From assembly GCA_937911175.1 (NCBI GenBank), contig CALDSE010000057.1, positions 1 to 64,000 on the forward strand: a stretch of 64,000 nt of DNA, in the 5' to 3' direction. The notes below the pieces were generated by a model, which was given only the letters and a program-made list of their open reading frames with translations, made no database searches and was not told the DNA's origin. Origin of the DNA: an uncultured Sediminibacterium sp. GTDB lineage: Bacteria > Bacteroidota > Bacteroidia > Chitinophagales > Chitinophagaceae. Shown here in pieces: positions 17,819 through 26,866 of this stretch (within the stretch, counting starts at the first letter, position 1; every line of letters starts with the position of its first letter). The translations under genes were made by a program, and so were the position numbers.

Positions 17819-18645
17819 TAGTTAGTGGTTCCTTTCTTTTTCCAAATATACACCAAGATAAATCCAATGACAGCGCCTCCTACGTGGGCCCATCTTGCCA
17901 CATTATCTCCTGCTGAATTTTGTACACCTTTATAAAATTCAAAAGCAAAATAAGCTATACCTAACCATTTTGCTTTTACTGGAAATAGAAAATATATATA
18001 GATATAGGTATTCGGAAATAAATAAACAAAGGCAATTAAAATACCAAAGACTGCACCACTCGCACCCAAGGTAGCTGTATCCACTGTTTTATTATAATAA
18101 GTAGTCATTAAGTCCATGAGCTGTGGCGCTAAACCAGGCGTTGAAAGACTGACTTTATTATCGGCAAGTATTTGTGTAAGGGGGATATGATGCCTAGCGG
18201 AATAATTATAGATAGCCTCCGTAAAACCCGATGTATTGGTTTTACTAAGTAGTAATAAGCGTTCATACTCGGTGGCTAGTGGCACTAATTGATAAGATAG
18301 TATAGCTAAATGAATTACCGCAGCACCCACACCACAGAGCATATAAAAAAGTAAAAACCTTTTAGGGCCCCAAACATTTTCTAAAATGGAACCAAACATC
18401 CATAAAGCAAACATATTACCTAGTATATGTGAAAAATCTCCGTGCAAGAACATATGGGTAATTAATTGCCAAGGCTTGTATAAATCGCTCTGCCATGCAT
18501 GTAAAGCAAAATAATCTTCAAAAGAAAAAGAACTAGTAGGGCCTGCAAAAGTATTTTGAGCTAAGAACATAAGCCCATTGATGATCAATAAATTTTTTAT
18601 GATCGTAGGAAGAACTTCAAATCGGGTGGGGCTAAATTGCGTCAT
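17818..18645 (-). CDS. rhomboid-family intramembrane serine protease
   Basis: This 275-aa polytopic protease cleaves transmembrane proteins within the bilayer. The catalytic dyad is present: Ser196 in GASGAVF and His254 in WAHVGGA. The HGDFSHILGNM motif marks helix 2. A loop of about 75 residues (113-190) before the Ser helix is longer than in minimal rhomboids. Its stop codon overlaps the start of the inactive paralogue. Substrates are unknown. rlmD lies upstream on the same strand with a 23-nt gap. Confidence 0.92.
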   Translation of the reverse strand: MTQFSPTRFEVLPTIIKNLLIINGLMFLAQNTFAGPTSSFSFEDYFALHAWQSDLYKPWQLITHMFLHGDFSHILGNMFALWMFGSILENVWGPKRFLLFYMLCGVGAAVIHLAILSYQLVPLATEYERLLLLSKTNTSGFTEAIYNYSARHHIPLTQILADNKVSLSTPGLAPQLMDLMTTYYNKTVDTATLGASGAVFGILIAFVYLFPNTYIYIYFLFPVKAKWLGIAYFAFEFYKGVQNSAGDNVARWAHVGGAVIGFILVYIWKKKGTTN

Positions 18646-18668
18646 GCTTTATAATTTGCGTAGGGTGA

Positions 18669-20114
18669 TTATAGTAAATCTTTTCTTTTTAATTGAACTA
18701 CGTTTTCTATATGAAGTGTATGCGGAAACATATCTACAGGTTGGATTTTAGTAACCGTATACTTTTCATTTAACAAAGATAGGTCTCTTGCTTGTGTAGC
18801 AGGGTTACAACTTACATACACAATTATAGGTGCTTCCATAGCTAATAACTTATGTACTAGTTTTTCGTGCATGCCTGCTCTTGGCGGATCGGTAATAATT
18901 ACATCGGGTTTACCATGGGCTTCAAAAAAGGCGTCGTCACATATTTTAATCACATCACCTGCAAAAAAAGCAGTCTCTGTTAATTTATTTAAGCTTGCAT
19001 TTATTTTAGCATCTTCTATCGCTTCTTCAACTACTTCAACACCAATAATTTTTTTAGCATTTTTACTACAGAAAATTCCAATGCTTCCTGTGCCGCAGTA
19101 TAAATCATAGACAATTTCTTTTCCAGTCAGTTCTGCAAAATCGCGTGTGACTTGATATAGTTTTTCTGCTTGTTTAGAATTAGTTTGAAAAAAAGATTTA
19201 GGACTTATTTTAAATTGGAAGTCTTCTAAATATTCTGTGATATAGCCGCTACCTGAATATACTTGAGGCAGGAGGTCCTGCATACTATCATTGCGTTTGG
19301 CATTAATAGTATATAATAAGGTAGTTATTTGTGGGAAGCTTTCTAGCAATGAATTAAATAATGCTTCACGCTTTTCTTTATCCTCATAGCCTAAAATTAA
19401 ATTCACCATCCACTCTCCCTTGGTGGTATTGCGAATAAACATATTACGCACCCAACCTTTATGCTCTTTAATATTATAAAAAGGCATTTTATTTTCTATC
19501 GCAAAATTGACTACTGCTTTTCTTAAATCATTGGTGGGTTCTGCTTGTAAATAACATTTATCTACTTCTACTACTTTTTCAAAAAAACCTCTAGCATGAA
19601 ATCCTGCTACCCCTGGCGCTTTTTCAAGTACAGTAGTATCTCCATTTTCAGCAGCCGCCTTCATGGCTTTAAATTCTGAAAAAGGAATAAATTTTTCGGT
19701 GGCAAAAGTATATTCCACTTTATTTCGGTAGCCCTGTGTTTGCTCGGCACCCATAATAGGTGGGATAGGAGGCAGTGACACTTTAGCAATTCTTGTTAAA
19801 TTGTCTACCACTTGTTTATGCTTGTACACCAATTGTTGTTCATAAGGAAGCATCTGCCATTGACAACCGCCGCATACACCAAAATGACTACAGAAAGGCG
19901 TTACCCTAATGCTAGAATAAGTATGAAAATGTTTGACAAAGCCTTCGGCCCAATCGGCCTTATTTTTTTGTAATTGAATATCGACAATATCACCCGGCAC
20001 AGCACCTTCTACAAATATCACTTTACCGTCTACTCGAGCCAATGCCTTGCCCTCTGCGGCATAATCTTCAATTAATACTTTTTCTAATAAAGGGGCTGGT
20101 TTAAATTTTCTCAC
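18669..20114 (-). CDS. rlmD: 23S rRNA (uracil-C5)-methyltransferase, RlmD/RumA type
   Basis: This SAM-dependent methyltransferase makes m5U (U1939 in E. coli) in 23S rRNA. An N-terminal TRAM domain (about 10-70) is followed by four iron-sulfur cysteines (CSHFGVCGGCQW plus VDKCYL). The Rossmann core has YDLYCGTGSIGIF, DPPRAG and the catalytic Cys in YVSCNPATQARDL. The start is put at GTG 20114 (481 aa). The frame runs open to a TTG at 20135, but an exact -7 box at 20120-20127 would then lie inside the gene. RlmCD-type dual specificity cannot be excluded. Confidence 0.9.
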   Translation of the reverse strand: MRKFKPAPLLEKVLIEDYAAEGKALARVDGKVIFVEGAVPGDIVDIQLQKNKADWAEGFVKHFHTYSSIRVTPFCSHFGVCGGCQWQMLPYEQQLVYKHKQVVDNLTRIAKVSLPPIPPIMGAEQTQGYRNKVEYTFATEKFIPFSEFKAMKAAAENGDTTVLEKAPGVAGFHARGFFEKVVEVDKCYLQAEPTNDLRKAVVNFAIENKMPFYNIKEHKGWVRNMFIRNTTKGEWMVNLILGYEDKEKREALFNSLLESFPQITTLLYTINAKRNDSMQDLLPQVYSGSGYITEYLEDFQFKISPKSFFQTNSKQAEKLYQVTRDFAELTGKEIVYDLYCGTGSIGIFCSKNAKKIIGVEVVEEAIEDAKINASLNKLTETAFFAGDVIKICDDAFFEAHGKPDVIITDPPRAGMHEKLVHKLLAMEAPIIVYVSCNPATQARDLSLLNEKYTVTKIQPVDMFPHTLHIENVVQLKRKDLL

Positions 20115-20119
20115 GGAAA

Positions 20120-20127
20120 CAAAGGTA
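20120..20127 (-). promoter_or_regulatory. -7 box for rlmD
   Basis: TACCTTTG on the minus strand is an exact TAnnTTTG match and ends 5 nt before the proposed GTG start, pointing to a leaderless mRNA. Confidence 0.5.
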
Positions 20128-20203
20128 CTACCCAAGCATTATATTTAAGGTATATATTGTTATTTTTACCCAGCTTTTATAAAGAAAATAAAACAAAGAT
20201 CCA

Positions 20204-21703
20204 ATGAGAAAATTAGTATTTGCATTCATGGTGGGTTTTCTATTACCACTATGCTTAATAGCGCAAAATACGAAGGGGGCAGTTAATACAAAGGCTAAAA
20301 CAAGTACAAGCGCTGCACCTGTAGGACACGCCATAGAAATAGTTTTAAAGCCTTATCAAAATACAAAAATTTATATAGGAACGAATTATGGAAGAAATAG
20401 GGTTTTAGCCGATTCTGCACTGCTAAATGAAAAAAGCGAAGGCGTATTTAAATCTAAAACAAAATTAACACCAGGTATTTATTTTATAGTCTCTCCAAAG
20501 TATTCAATTCTATTTGATTTTTTAGTGGACGAAGCTCAACATTTTAAAATTATTGCAGACACCCTATCTCTTAATGCATTTCAAATTATAGGTTCTAAAG
20601 AAAATGATATTTTTAAAGCCTACTCAAAATCAATCAATGATTTAGGAATGCAATTAAGTAGCATTGAAAATAAATACAAAACTGCAACGAGTGCCAAGGA
20701 TTCTGCAAGCTTTAAAGAATTGTATTTAGCTAAAGATAAAGAAGTGAAAGCCGCTAGAGCCAATGTGATAAATACAAATCCGGGTTCCATGACTAGCTTC
20801 TTTTTAAATGTCATGCAACGTCCAGAAGCCCCGGCCATGCCTACTATCAATGGAAAGCTAGATTCACTCTATCCTTACTATTATGTAAAAAATCATTTCT
20901 GGGACGATGTTGTTTTTAATGATGACCGTTTACTTCGCACCCCATTTTTTGAAGAAAAGCTAGATGAATATTTTAAAAATTATGTTTCCCGCGAACCCGA
21001 TTCTATTATTGAAGAAGTTCAATATATGTTAACCGTGGCAAAAACCGGGAAAGAAATTTATCCTTTCTTACTTTTTAAATTTACCAATAAATATATTGCG
21101 CCAGAATTCATGGGACAAGAAAAAGTATTCTTACACTTGTTTCAAAACTTTTTTGCTAAAGGAGATACGGTACTTTTAAATGAAGCTTCAAAGAAATCCA
21201 TTACAGAAAGGGCCTATAGCATGATGGCCAATCAATTGGGCTTAGCTGCGCCTGGCTTGATTATTAACAGCCCTGAGAATAAAAAAGTTTCTTTATATGA
21301 TCAAAAAGCGCCTTACACCTTTCTTGCTTTTTGGGACCCTACCTGTAGCCATTGTAAAGTAGAAATTCCAAGATTAGATTCTTTTTACAAAGCTTCTTGG
21401 AAAAGTTTGAATGTAAAAATATTTTCAGTCAATACAAATGCTAAAGAATTGGCTACTTGGAAAACTTTTATACGAGAAAATCATTTAGAAAATTGGACCC
21501 ACGCGTATCAAACCGAAGAAGATTTAAATAAAGAAATAAAAGCAGGCCTACCCACCACTATTCGTCAACAGTATGATGTGTTTAAAACACCTACTTTTTA
21601 TTTATTAGATGCTGATAAAAAAATTATAGCTAAAAATTTAAGCTTGGAACAGTTCAACGACTTTTTACAAAACGCAAATAATAAATCGGCGCCTAAAAAT
21701 TAG
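20204..21703 (+). CDS. exported TlpA-like thioredoxin-fold protein (DUF5106 type)
   Basis: This is a 499-aa protein with a signal peptide (MRKLVFAFMVGFLLPLCLIAQ). An N-terminal beta-rich domain of the DUF4369/DUF5106 type found in Bacteroidota (about 45-340) precedes a thioredoxin-like domain (about 350-490) with the redox pair CSHC in FWDPTCSHCKVEIPRLD. The cis-Pro segment is FKTPTFYLLD. It is a likely periplasmic thiol:disulfide reductase; partners are unknown. It diverges from rlmD and converges on metF with only 5 nt between stops. Confidence 0.85.
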   Translation: MRKLVFAFMVGFLLPLCLIAQNTKGAVNTKAKTSTSAAPVGHAIEIVLKPYQNTKIYIGTNYGRNRVLADSALLNEKSEGVFKSKTKLTPGIYFIVSPKYSILFDFLVDEAQHFKIIADTLSLNAFQIIGSKENDIFKAYSKSINDLGMQLSSIENKYKTATSAKDSASFKELYLAKDKEVKAARANVINTNPGSMTSFFLNVMQRPEAPAMPTINGKLDSLYPYYYVKNHFWDDVVFNDDRLLRTPFFEEKLDEYFKNYVSREPDSIIEEVQYMLTVAKTGKEIYPFLLFKFTNKYIAPEFMGQEKVFLHLFQNFFAKGDTVLLNEASKKSITERAYSMMANQLGLAAPGLIINSPENKKVSLYDQKAPYTFLAFWDPTCSHCKVEIPRLDSFYKASWKSLNVKIFSVNTNAKELATWKTFIRENHLENWTHAYQTEEDLNKEIKAGLPTTIRQQYDVFKTPTFYLLDADKKIIAKNLSLEQFNDFLQNANNKSAPKN

Positions 21704-21708
21704 CCTCA

Positions 21709-22662
21709 CTAAAATACAGCGGCCACTACATCTTTCACCACCTTCGGTTTACCTAAGGTATAGTAGTGTAAAACGGGTACGCCAGCGGCTTTCAGCTCCT
21801 TGCATTGCATAATTAACCATTCTGTGCCTACTTGCTCACAAGCCTCGTCGGTAGTGGCTGCTAACATCGCATTTTTTAAATCCGAAGGAATATCTACATA
21901 AAAAATATTCGGTAAAATAGTTAACTGCTTTTTATTGGTAATAGGTTTTAGTCCTGGAATAATTGGAACAGTTATACCCATACTTCTACAAGCATCCACA
22001 TATTCAAAATATTTTTTGTTGTCAAAAAACATTTGCGTCATAATGTATTCAGCACCTGCATCTACTTTATCTTTTGCTCTTTGTAAATCAAATTCCATAC
22101 TTGGCGCTTCAAAATGTTTTTCAGGATACCCTGAAACACCCATGCAAAAATTAGTCTTGCTGCCGTTCACAATATCCTTGTCTAAATACTCTCCTTTATT
22201 TAAGCCTACTACTTGTTCTAATAATTCAATAGCCTGCTTATTACCATTGGGTTCTGGAATAAATGTTTTTTGATTTTTTTCAGCGTCGCCTCTTAAAACC
22301 AATAAATTATCAATACCTAAAAATTGTAAATCAATTAGGGCATCTTCTGTTTCTCTTTTTGAAAACCCTCCACAAATAATATGGGGTACTGCATCTACAT
22401 TATAATGGTTCATTATGGCCGCACAAATGCCCACCGTGCCTGGACGCTTTCGCACATCAATTTTTTCCTGCGTACCATCTTCCTTTGTTCTTGTGATAGT
22501 TTCACTGCGGTGGTAAGTTACATTAATCCATGAAGGCTTAAATTCCATGAGAGGATCTAAGTGTTCATATATGTAAGAAATGGTTTTACCTTTTAGAGGA
22601 GGTAGTACCTCAAATGACACCAATGTGTCTTTGGCTTTCGCCAAATGTTCCGTCACCTTCAT
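21709..22662 (-). CDS. metF: 5,10-methylenetetrahydrofolate reductase
   Basis: MetF reduces 5,10-methylene-THF to 5-methyl-THF with FAD, supplying methyl groups for methionine. It is 317 aa from ATG 22662; a TTG two codons upstream is less likely. Family segments are SFEVLPPLKG, TYHRS, HIICGGFSKRE, LLVLRGD, MGVSGYPEKH and QMFFDNKKYFEY. The regulatory domain of eukaryotic MTHFR is absent, as usual in bacteria. An exact -7 box lies 66 nt upstream. No riboswitch was recognised in the leader. Confidence 0.95.
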   Translation of the reverse strand: MKVTEHLAKAKDTLVSFEVLPPLKGKTISYIYEHLDPLMEFKPSWINVTYHRSETITRTKEDGTQEKIDVRKRPGTVGICAAIMNHYNVDAVPHIICGGFSKRETEDALIDLQFLGIDNLLVLRGDAEKNQKTFIPEPNGNKQAIELLEQVVGLNKGEYLDKDIVNGSKTNFCMGVSGYPEKHFEAPSMEFDLQRAKDKVDAGAEYIMTQMFFDNKKYFEYVDACRSMGITVPIIPGLKPITNKKQLTILPNIFYVDIPSDLKNAMLAATTDEACEQVGTEWLIMQCKELKAAGVPVLHYYTLGKPKVVKDVVAAVF

Positions 22663-22728
22663 ATTCAATTTGCTTTACTAGTGTTTGGGTTGTTTCTAAA
22701 TAGAAACCTAACGCAAGACGCTATGGTG

Positions 22729-22736
22729 CAAAAATA
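22729..22736 (-). promoter_or_regulatory. -7 box for metF
   Basis: TATTTTTG on the minus strand is an exact TAnnTTTG match giving a leader of roughly 55-60 nt. It is back to back with the lptB box at 22780-22787. Confidence 0.5.
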
Positions 22737-22779
22737 TATAATATTATTAAGCTATAGGTCGAAAAGCCTTATTTACCCT

Positions 22780-22787
22780 TATTTTTG
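22780..22787 (+). promoter_or_regulatory. -7 box for lptB
   Basis: TATTTTTG is an exact TAnnTTTG match 14 nt before the GTG start of lptB. Confidence 0.5.
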
Positions 22788-22801
22788 TGTAAATTTCTAT
22801 T

Positions 22802-23569
22802 GTGATACTCGCTATACATACCGATAAACTAATAAAGCAATACAAGGGCCGCAAAGTAGTGGACCAAGTAAGCATTTCTGTGAAACAAGGAGAGATTGTG
22901 GGCTTATTAGGGCCCAATGGTGCAGGCAAGACCACCACTTTCTATATGGTAGTAGGTTTAATTGCCCCCGATGAAGGGCGCGTATTCTTAAATGACGAAG
23001 ATATTACTAGGCTTCCCATGTATAAAAGAGCACAAATGGGCTTGGGCTATTTACCTCAAGAAGCCAGTGTGTTTAGAAAGTTGACTGTAGAAGATAATAT
23101 CATGGCGGTTTTAGAAATGACTAAACTTACCAAGGGCGAAAGAGAATTTAAATTAGAAAGTTTATTGGATGAATTTAATTTGCATCAGGTGCGCAATAAT
23201 AATGGAGATAGTTTAAGTGGGGGCGAAAGAAGAAGAACTGAAATAGCGAGAGCATTGGCGGTGGATCCTAAATTTATTTTATTAGATGAACCTTTTGCAG
23301 GCGTAGATCCGATTGCAGTGGAAGATATACAATCGGTAGTAGCTAGATTAAAATTAAAAGACATTGGTATTTTAATTACAGATCATAATGTAAACGAAAC
23401 ACTTTCTATTTGTGATAGAGCATACTTATTAATAGAAGGAAAAATATTTAAACATGGTACTGCGGAAGAATTAGCAGAAGACGATCAAGTGCGTCGTTTA
23501 TACTTAGGCACGAACTTTGAATTAAAACGCAAAGACTGGATCATTGAAATGGGCCAGAAAGCAAGATAA
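22802..23569 (+). CDS. lptB: LPS export ABC transporter ATPase LptB
   Basis: LptB is the cytoplasmic ATPase that powers LPS extraction from the inner membrane with LptFG. It is 255 aa with a GTG start. Walker [10 protein letters not shown] is at 37-45, the signature LSGGERRR starts at 138, Walker [13 protein letters not shown] is at 159-170 and the H-loop His195 is in ITDHN. These match LptB closely, including [17 protein letters not shown]. lptFG and lptA/C are not nearby. GH3 follows after 7 nt, so the two are probably co-transcribed. Confidence 0.95.
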   Translation: MILAIHTDKLIKQYKGRKVVDQVSISVKQGEIVGLLGPNGAGKTTTFYMVVGLIAPDEGRVFLNDEDITRLPMYKRAQMGLGYLPQEASVFRKLTVEDNIMAVLEMTKLTKGEREFKLESLLDEFNLHQVRNNNGDSLSGGERRRTEIARALAVDPKFILLDEPFAGVDPIAVEDIQSVVARLKLKDIGILITDHNVNETLSICDRAYLLIEGKIFKHGTAEELAEDDQVRRLYLGTNFELKRKDWIIEMGQKAR

Positions 23570-23576
23570 GCAAGCT

Positions 23577-25091
23577 ATGAAAATATTTAGCCCCGCATTG
23601 TCAAGATTAGCGCGCCTTCGTTATTGGAAAATTGAACATTGGGTAAACGACCCTATTTCAGCACAAAGAGAAGTTTTACAAGATTTAATTACACATGGTC
23701 AGTATACACAGTTTGGTTTAAAATATCAATTTGCAGAAATATTTGATATTCGAAAATTCAAAGCAACGGTTCCTATTCACGAATACGAAGACCTCAAGCC
23801 TTATATAGAACAAATATTAGAAGCAGAAGACGGAGTGCTCTGGAACACACCCGTAGAGTGGTTTGCGAAGAGTAGCGGTACCACTAGTGATAAAAGTAAA
23901 TTTATTCCGCTCACTAAAGAAAGTATTGAAGACAACCATTTTCAAGCGTCCAAAGATGTACTCACTAGTTATTATCATGCACTACCCGATAGTGATTTAC
24001 TCACCGGAAAATCTTTGGTCATTGGAGGAAGCCATCAATTACATCCTATTAAAGAGGATATTCAATTTGGTGATTTAAGTGCCGTCTTATTACAAAATTC
24101 TCCTTTCTGGGCGGGCTTTATTCGTACACCAGAATTATCGATTGCCTTAATGGATGAATGGGAAAATAAAATAGAAAGTTTAGCACAAAGTACCATTGAA
24201 GAAAATGTAACTTCTATTGCAGGCGTGCCTACTTGGACCCTGGTCTTATTAAAAAGAATTTTAGAAATTACGGGTAAGGCAAACATAAAAGAAGTTTGGC
24301 CCAATTTTGAATTATATATTCACGGCGGCGTTTCTTTCACTCCTTATAAAGAACAATTCAATAAAGTCATTGGACCTAATTGTAATTATATAGAAATATA
24401 TAATGCCAGTGAAGGATTTTTTGCTGCGCAAGATAGAATTAACGAAGAGGGTATGTTACTGTATTTACAACATGGCATTTTTTATGAGTTCATGCCAGTG
24501 GAGGAATATGGAAAGCCACATCCCATAACTTATGGATTAAACAAAGTAGTGATAGGAAAAAATTATGCGATTGTAGTAAGTACCAATGGGGGGCTATGGC
24601 GTTATTTAGTGGGAGACACTATTCAGTTTGTAAGCATAAGTCCTTATAGAATAAAAGTAAGCGGTAGATTAAAACAATTTATCAATGCCTTCGGAGAAGA
24701 GCTTATTGCAGATAATAGCGATAAGGCCATCAGTGAAACCTGTTCTGCCTTAGGCCTTACTATTAAAGAGTATACGGCGGCCCCTATATACATGACGGAT
24801 CAAAATAAGGGGGCACATGAGTGGTTAATTGAATTTGATGAAAACCCCAAAGACCTTGAAGCCTTTACCCTTTTATTAGATAAAAATTTACAAGCAGCCA
24901 ATAGCGACTATGAGGCAAAAAGGCATAAAAATATTGCACTAGGTCTTCCGCAAATAACAGCAGTGAGAGCGGGTTGTTTTCATGACTGGCTCAAACAAAA
25001 AGGGAAACTAGGTGGACAACATAAAGTGCCAAGGCTGTCAAATGAGCGTAAATTTATAGAGGAAATAAAATTGATTCACCAACTAGGCTAA
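23577..25091 (+). CDS. GH3-family acyl-adenylating enzyme (paralogue 1)
   Basis: This is a 504-aa homologue of plant GH3 auxin-amido synthetases, ANL-superfamily enzymes that adenylate a carboxylic acid and join it to an amine. ATP/AMP motifs are conserved: FAKSSGTTSDKSKFIP, YNASEGFFAAQD and WRYLVGDTIQFV. The bacterial substrate is unknown. The start is taken at MKIFSPALS, 7 nt after lptB, in preference to an in-frame ATG inside lptB. Downstream in the same run come a small membrane protein and fabG, so a lipid-related acyl substrate is a reasonable guess. A paralogue of equal length lies at 47131-48645. Confidence 0.88.
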   Translation: MKIFSPALSRLARLRYWKIEHWVNDPISAQREVLQDLITHGQYTQFGLKYQFAEIFDIRKFKATVPIHEYEDLKPYIEQILEAEDGVLWNTPVEWFAKSSGTTSDKSKFIPLTKESIEDNHFQASKDVLTSYYHALPDSDLLTGKSLVIGGSHQLHPIKEDIQFGDLSAVLLQNSPFWAGFIRTPELSIALMDEWENKIESLAQSTIEENVTSIAGVPTWTLVLLKRILEITGKANIKEVWPNFELYIHGGVSFTPYKEQFNKVIGPNCNYIEIYNASEGFFAAQDRINEEGMLLYLQHGIFYEFMPVEEYGKPHPITYGLNKVVIGKNYAIVVSTNGGLWRYLVGDTIQFVSISPYRIKVSGRLKQFINAFGEELIADNSDKAISETCSALGLTIKEYTAAPIYMTDQNKGAHEWLIEFDENPKDLEAFTLLLDKNLQAANSDYEAKRHKNIALGLPQITAVRAGCFHDWLKQKGKLGGQHKVPRLSNERKFIEEIKLIHQLG

Positions 25092-25103
25092 TAAAAAAAT
25101 ACA

Positions 25104-25310
25104 ATGATTGAAACATTAGGTTGGATTGCGACTGCTATTGTAGTGGGTTCCTTTGGAATACAAGATCAAAGAAAACTAAGGATAGTGAATATGTCCGGTA
25201 GTATTCTTTGGATTGGCTATGGTTTTTTAAAACAGGATAATCCTATTATATTTGTGAATATTAGTATTATGGTAATGCATACTTATTGGTTTATTAAAAA
25301 TAAAAAATAA
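25104..25310 (+). CDS. small YgjV/SemiSWEET-like membrane protein
   Basis: This 68-aa protein consists of three predicted membrane helices (about 4-22, 28-45 and 47-64), the size of one SemiSWEET repeat. The pattern LGWIATAIVVGSFGIQDQRKLRIVN...LWIGYGF resembles short YgjV-family proteins common in Bacteroidota. SemiSWEETs dimerise to carry sugars, but no function is shown for these short proteins. It sits 12 nt after GH3, and its stop overlaps the fabG start (TAATG), so it is a translated operon member rather than a chance frame. Confidence 0.75.
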   Translation: MIETLGWIATAIVVGSFGIQDQRKLRIVNMSGSILWIGYGFLKQDNPIIFVNISIMVMHTYWFIKNKK

Positions 25311-26065
25311 TGAAACTATTAACAGGAAAAGTAGCCATTGTAACCGGAGCCGCTAGAGGCATTGGTGCAGCGATTGCTTTAAAATTAGCAGCGCAAGGAA
25401 GTCATATTGCTTTTACCTATGTAAGCGATAGTAGCGAAGAGAAGGCAAATAGTTTAGTAGCTGAAATAGAAAAATTAGGCGTGAAAGCAAAAGCTTATAA
25501 AGCCAATGCGGCCGATTTTGCTGCCTGTGAAAATTTCGTGAATGATGTAGTTGCACATTTTGGTACAGTAGATATTTGTGTGAACAATGCAGGTATATCA
25601 AAAGATAATTTATTATTACGCATGACCCCAGAGCAATGGGATGATGTAATGAATACGAATTTGAAAAGCGTTTACAATATGACTAAGCAAGTCATACGCC
25701 CTATGATGAAAGCAAAAAGCGGTAGTATTATTAATATGAGTTCTATTATTGGTATTCGTGGCAATGCAGGACAAAGTAGTTATGCAGCTAGCAAGGCTGG
25801 TATCATTGGATTTACAAAGTCTATTGCTTTGGAAATAGGCAGTCGCAATATAAGATGCAATGCCATTGCGCCTGGTTTTGTAGAAACCGATATGACGCAT
25901 TATTTAAATGAAGGAGATGCAGGAAAAGCTTTCTTAGATAAAATTCCTTTGGGCCGTTTTGGAAAAGCAGAAGAAATTGCGAACACTACTTTATTTTTAG
26001 CAAGTGATTTAAGTAGCTATATCACAGGACAAGTTATAAGTGCTTGCGGTGGTTTGAATATTTAA
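25310..26065 (+). CDS. fabG: 3-oxoacyl-[ACP] reductase
   Basis: This 251-aa SDR enzyme of the FabG type reduces 3-oxoacyl-ACP to 3-hydroxyacyl-ACP with NADPH in fatty-acid elongation. TGAARGIG is at residues 12-19, NNAGISKDNLLLRM and INMSSIIG follow, then the catalytic YAASKAG and the PGFVETDMT segment, all typical FabG. It starts on the last base of the preceding stop codon and ends the GH3 operon before a strong bidirectional terminator. Other FabG copies may exist, so it might serve a specialised pathway with GH3. Confidence 0.92.
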   Translation: MKLLTGKVAIVTGAARGIGAAIALKLAAQGSHIAFTYVSDSSEEKANSLVAEIEKLGVKAKAYKANAADFAACENFVNDVVAHFGTVDICVNNAGISKDNLLLRMTPEQWDDVMNTNLKSVYNMTKQVIRPMMKAKSGSIINMSSIIGIRGNAGQSSYAASKAGIIGFTKSIALEIGSRNIRCNAIAPGFVETDMTHYLNEGDAGKAFLDKIPLGRFGKAEEIANTTLFLASDLSSYITGQVISACGGLNI

Positions 26066-26098
26066 TAAAATAGCTATAATTTATATAGATTGTATTAA

Positions 26099-26135
26099 TA
26101 AAAAAGGAGCTCAAAATAATGGGCTCCTTTTTTTA
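26099..26135. terminator. bidirectional terminator, fabG / adk
   Basis: The stem AAAAAAGGAGCTC/GGGCTCCTTTTTT, with an 8-nt A/T loop and one wobble pair, has A and T runs on both sides. It serves the convergent fabG and adk. Confidence 0.88.
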
Positions 26136-26154
26136 TGCTAGTTTATTTAACTTA

Positions 26155-26730
26155 TTAAATTCTTGCATCAATTTCTTTTTTCAAATCGGCATAAATACTT
26201 TCTACCGTTCCTTCTCCTGTTATGCCTACTACTTTATTGAACTGTGCATAGTAAGTAGCTACCGCTGTTGTTTTATCGTGGTACTCTTTAATTCTTGCGC
26301 GTATAATATTTTCATTGGTATCATCGCTTCTGCCTGATGTTAAACCACGGCCTAATAATCTTTTTACTAATTCTTCTTCACTCACTTCTAAGGCCAAGAC
26401 TAGATTAATCTCATTATTTTTTTCTTTCAATAAAGCGTCTAAGGCAATACACTGTGCAGTAGTTCGCGGAAAACCATCAAATAAAAAACCTTTGGCATCG
26501 GGACGGGCATCCATAAAATTTCCCACCATTCCAATGACTACCGCATCAGGCACTAATTGACCCGCATCCATATAACGCTTAGCTTCCATACCTAATTCGG
26601 TTTGATTCCCCATTTCTGTTCTTAATAAATTTCCAGTACTAAGGTGTTGTAAGCCAAAAGATTCGATGATATTTTCACTTTGCGTTCCTTTGCCGCTGCC
26701 TGGAGGGCCAAATAAGATTAAATTAAACAT
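26155..26730 (-). CDS. adk: adenylate kinase
   Basis: Adk interconverts ATP + AMP and 2 ADP. The 191 aa correspond to the short-lid form. The P-loop GPPGSGKGTQ is at residues 7-16, AMP-binding segments are LSTGNLLR and FDGFPRTTAQC, and RLLGRGLTSGRSDD marks the truncated lid without zinc cysteines. It is monocistronic, with an exact -7 box 16 nt before the ATG and a shared terminator with fabG. Confidence 0.96.
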   Translation of the reverse strand: MFNLILFGPPGSGKGTQSENIIESFGLQHLSTGNLLRTEMGNQTELGMEAKRYMDAGQLVPDAVVIGMVGNFMDARPDAKGFLFDGFPRTTAQCIALDALLKEKNNEINLVLALEVSEEELVKRLLGRGLTSGRSDDTNENIIRARIKEYHDKTTAVATYYAQFNKVVGITGEGTVESIYADLKKEIDARI

Positions 26731-26746
26731 GCTGTAGAGTTGAGTT

Positions 26747-26754
26747 CAAAGATA
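26747..26754 (-). promoter_or_regulatory. -7 box for adk
   Basis: TATCTTTG on the minus strand is an exact TAnnTTTG match 16 nt before the adk ATG. Confidence 0.55.
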
Positions 26755-26866
26755 CAGAATTGAGGTAAATGATAATTGTGAAAATCTCGTTATTACTAAA
26801 ATTTTATACGCCTCTAAACAAAATAGATGAATAGTTGTTAGTATTTTTATCATCGAAATAAGCGCT

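Noticed and set aside
22663-22801. Riboswitch in the metF leader
   Set aside because: No SAM or cobalamin riboswitch core was recognised in the short leader; only promoter boxes were seen.
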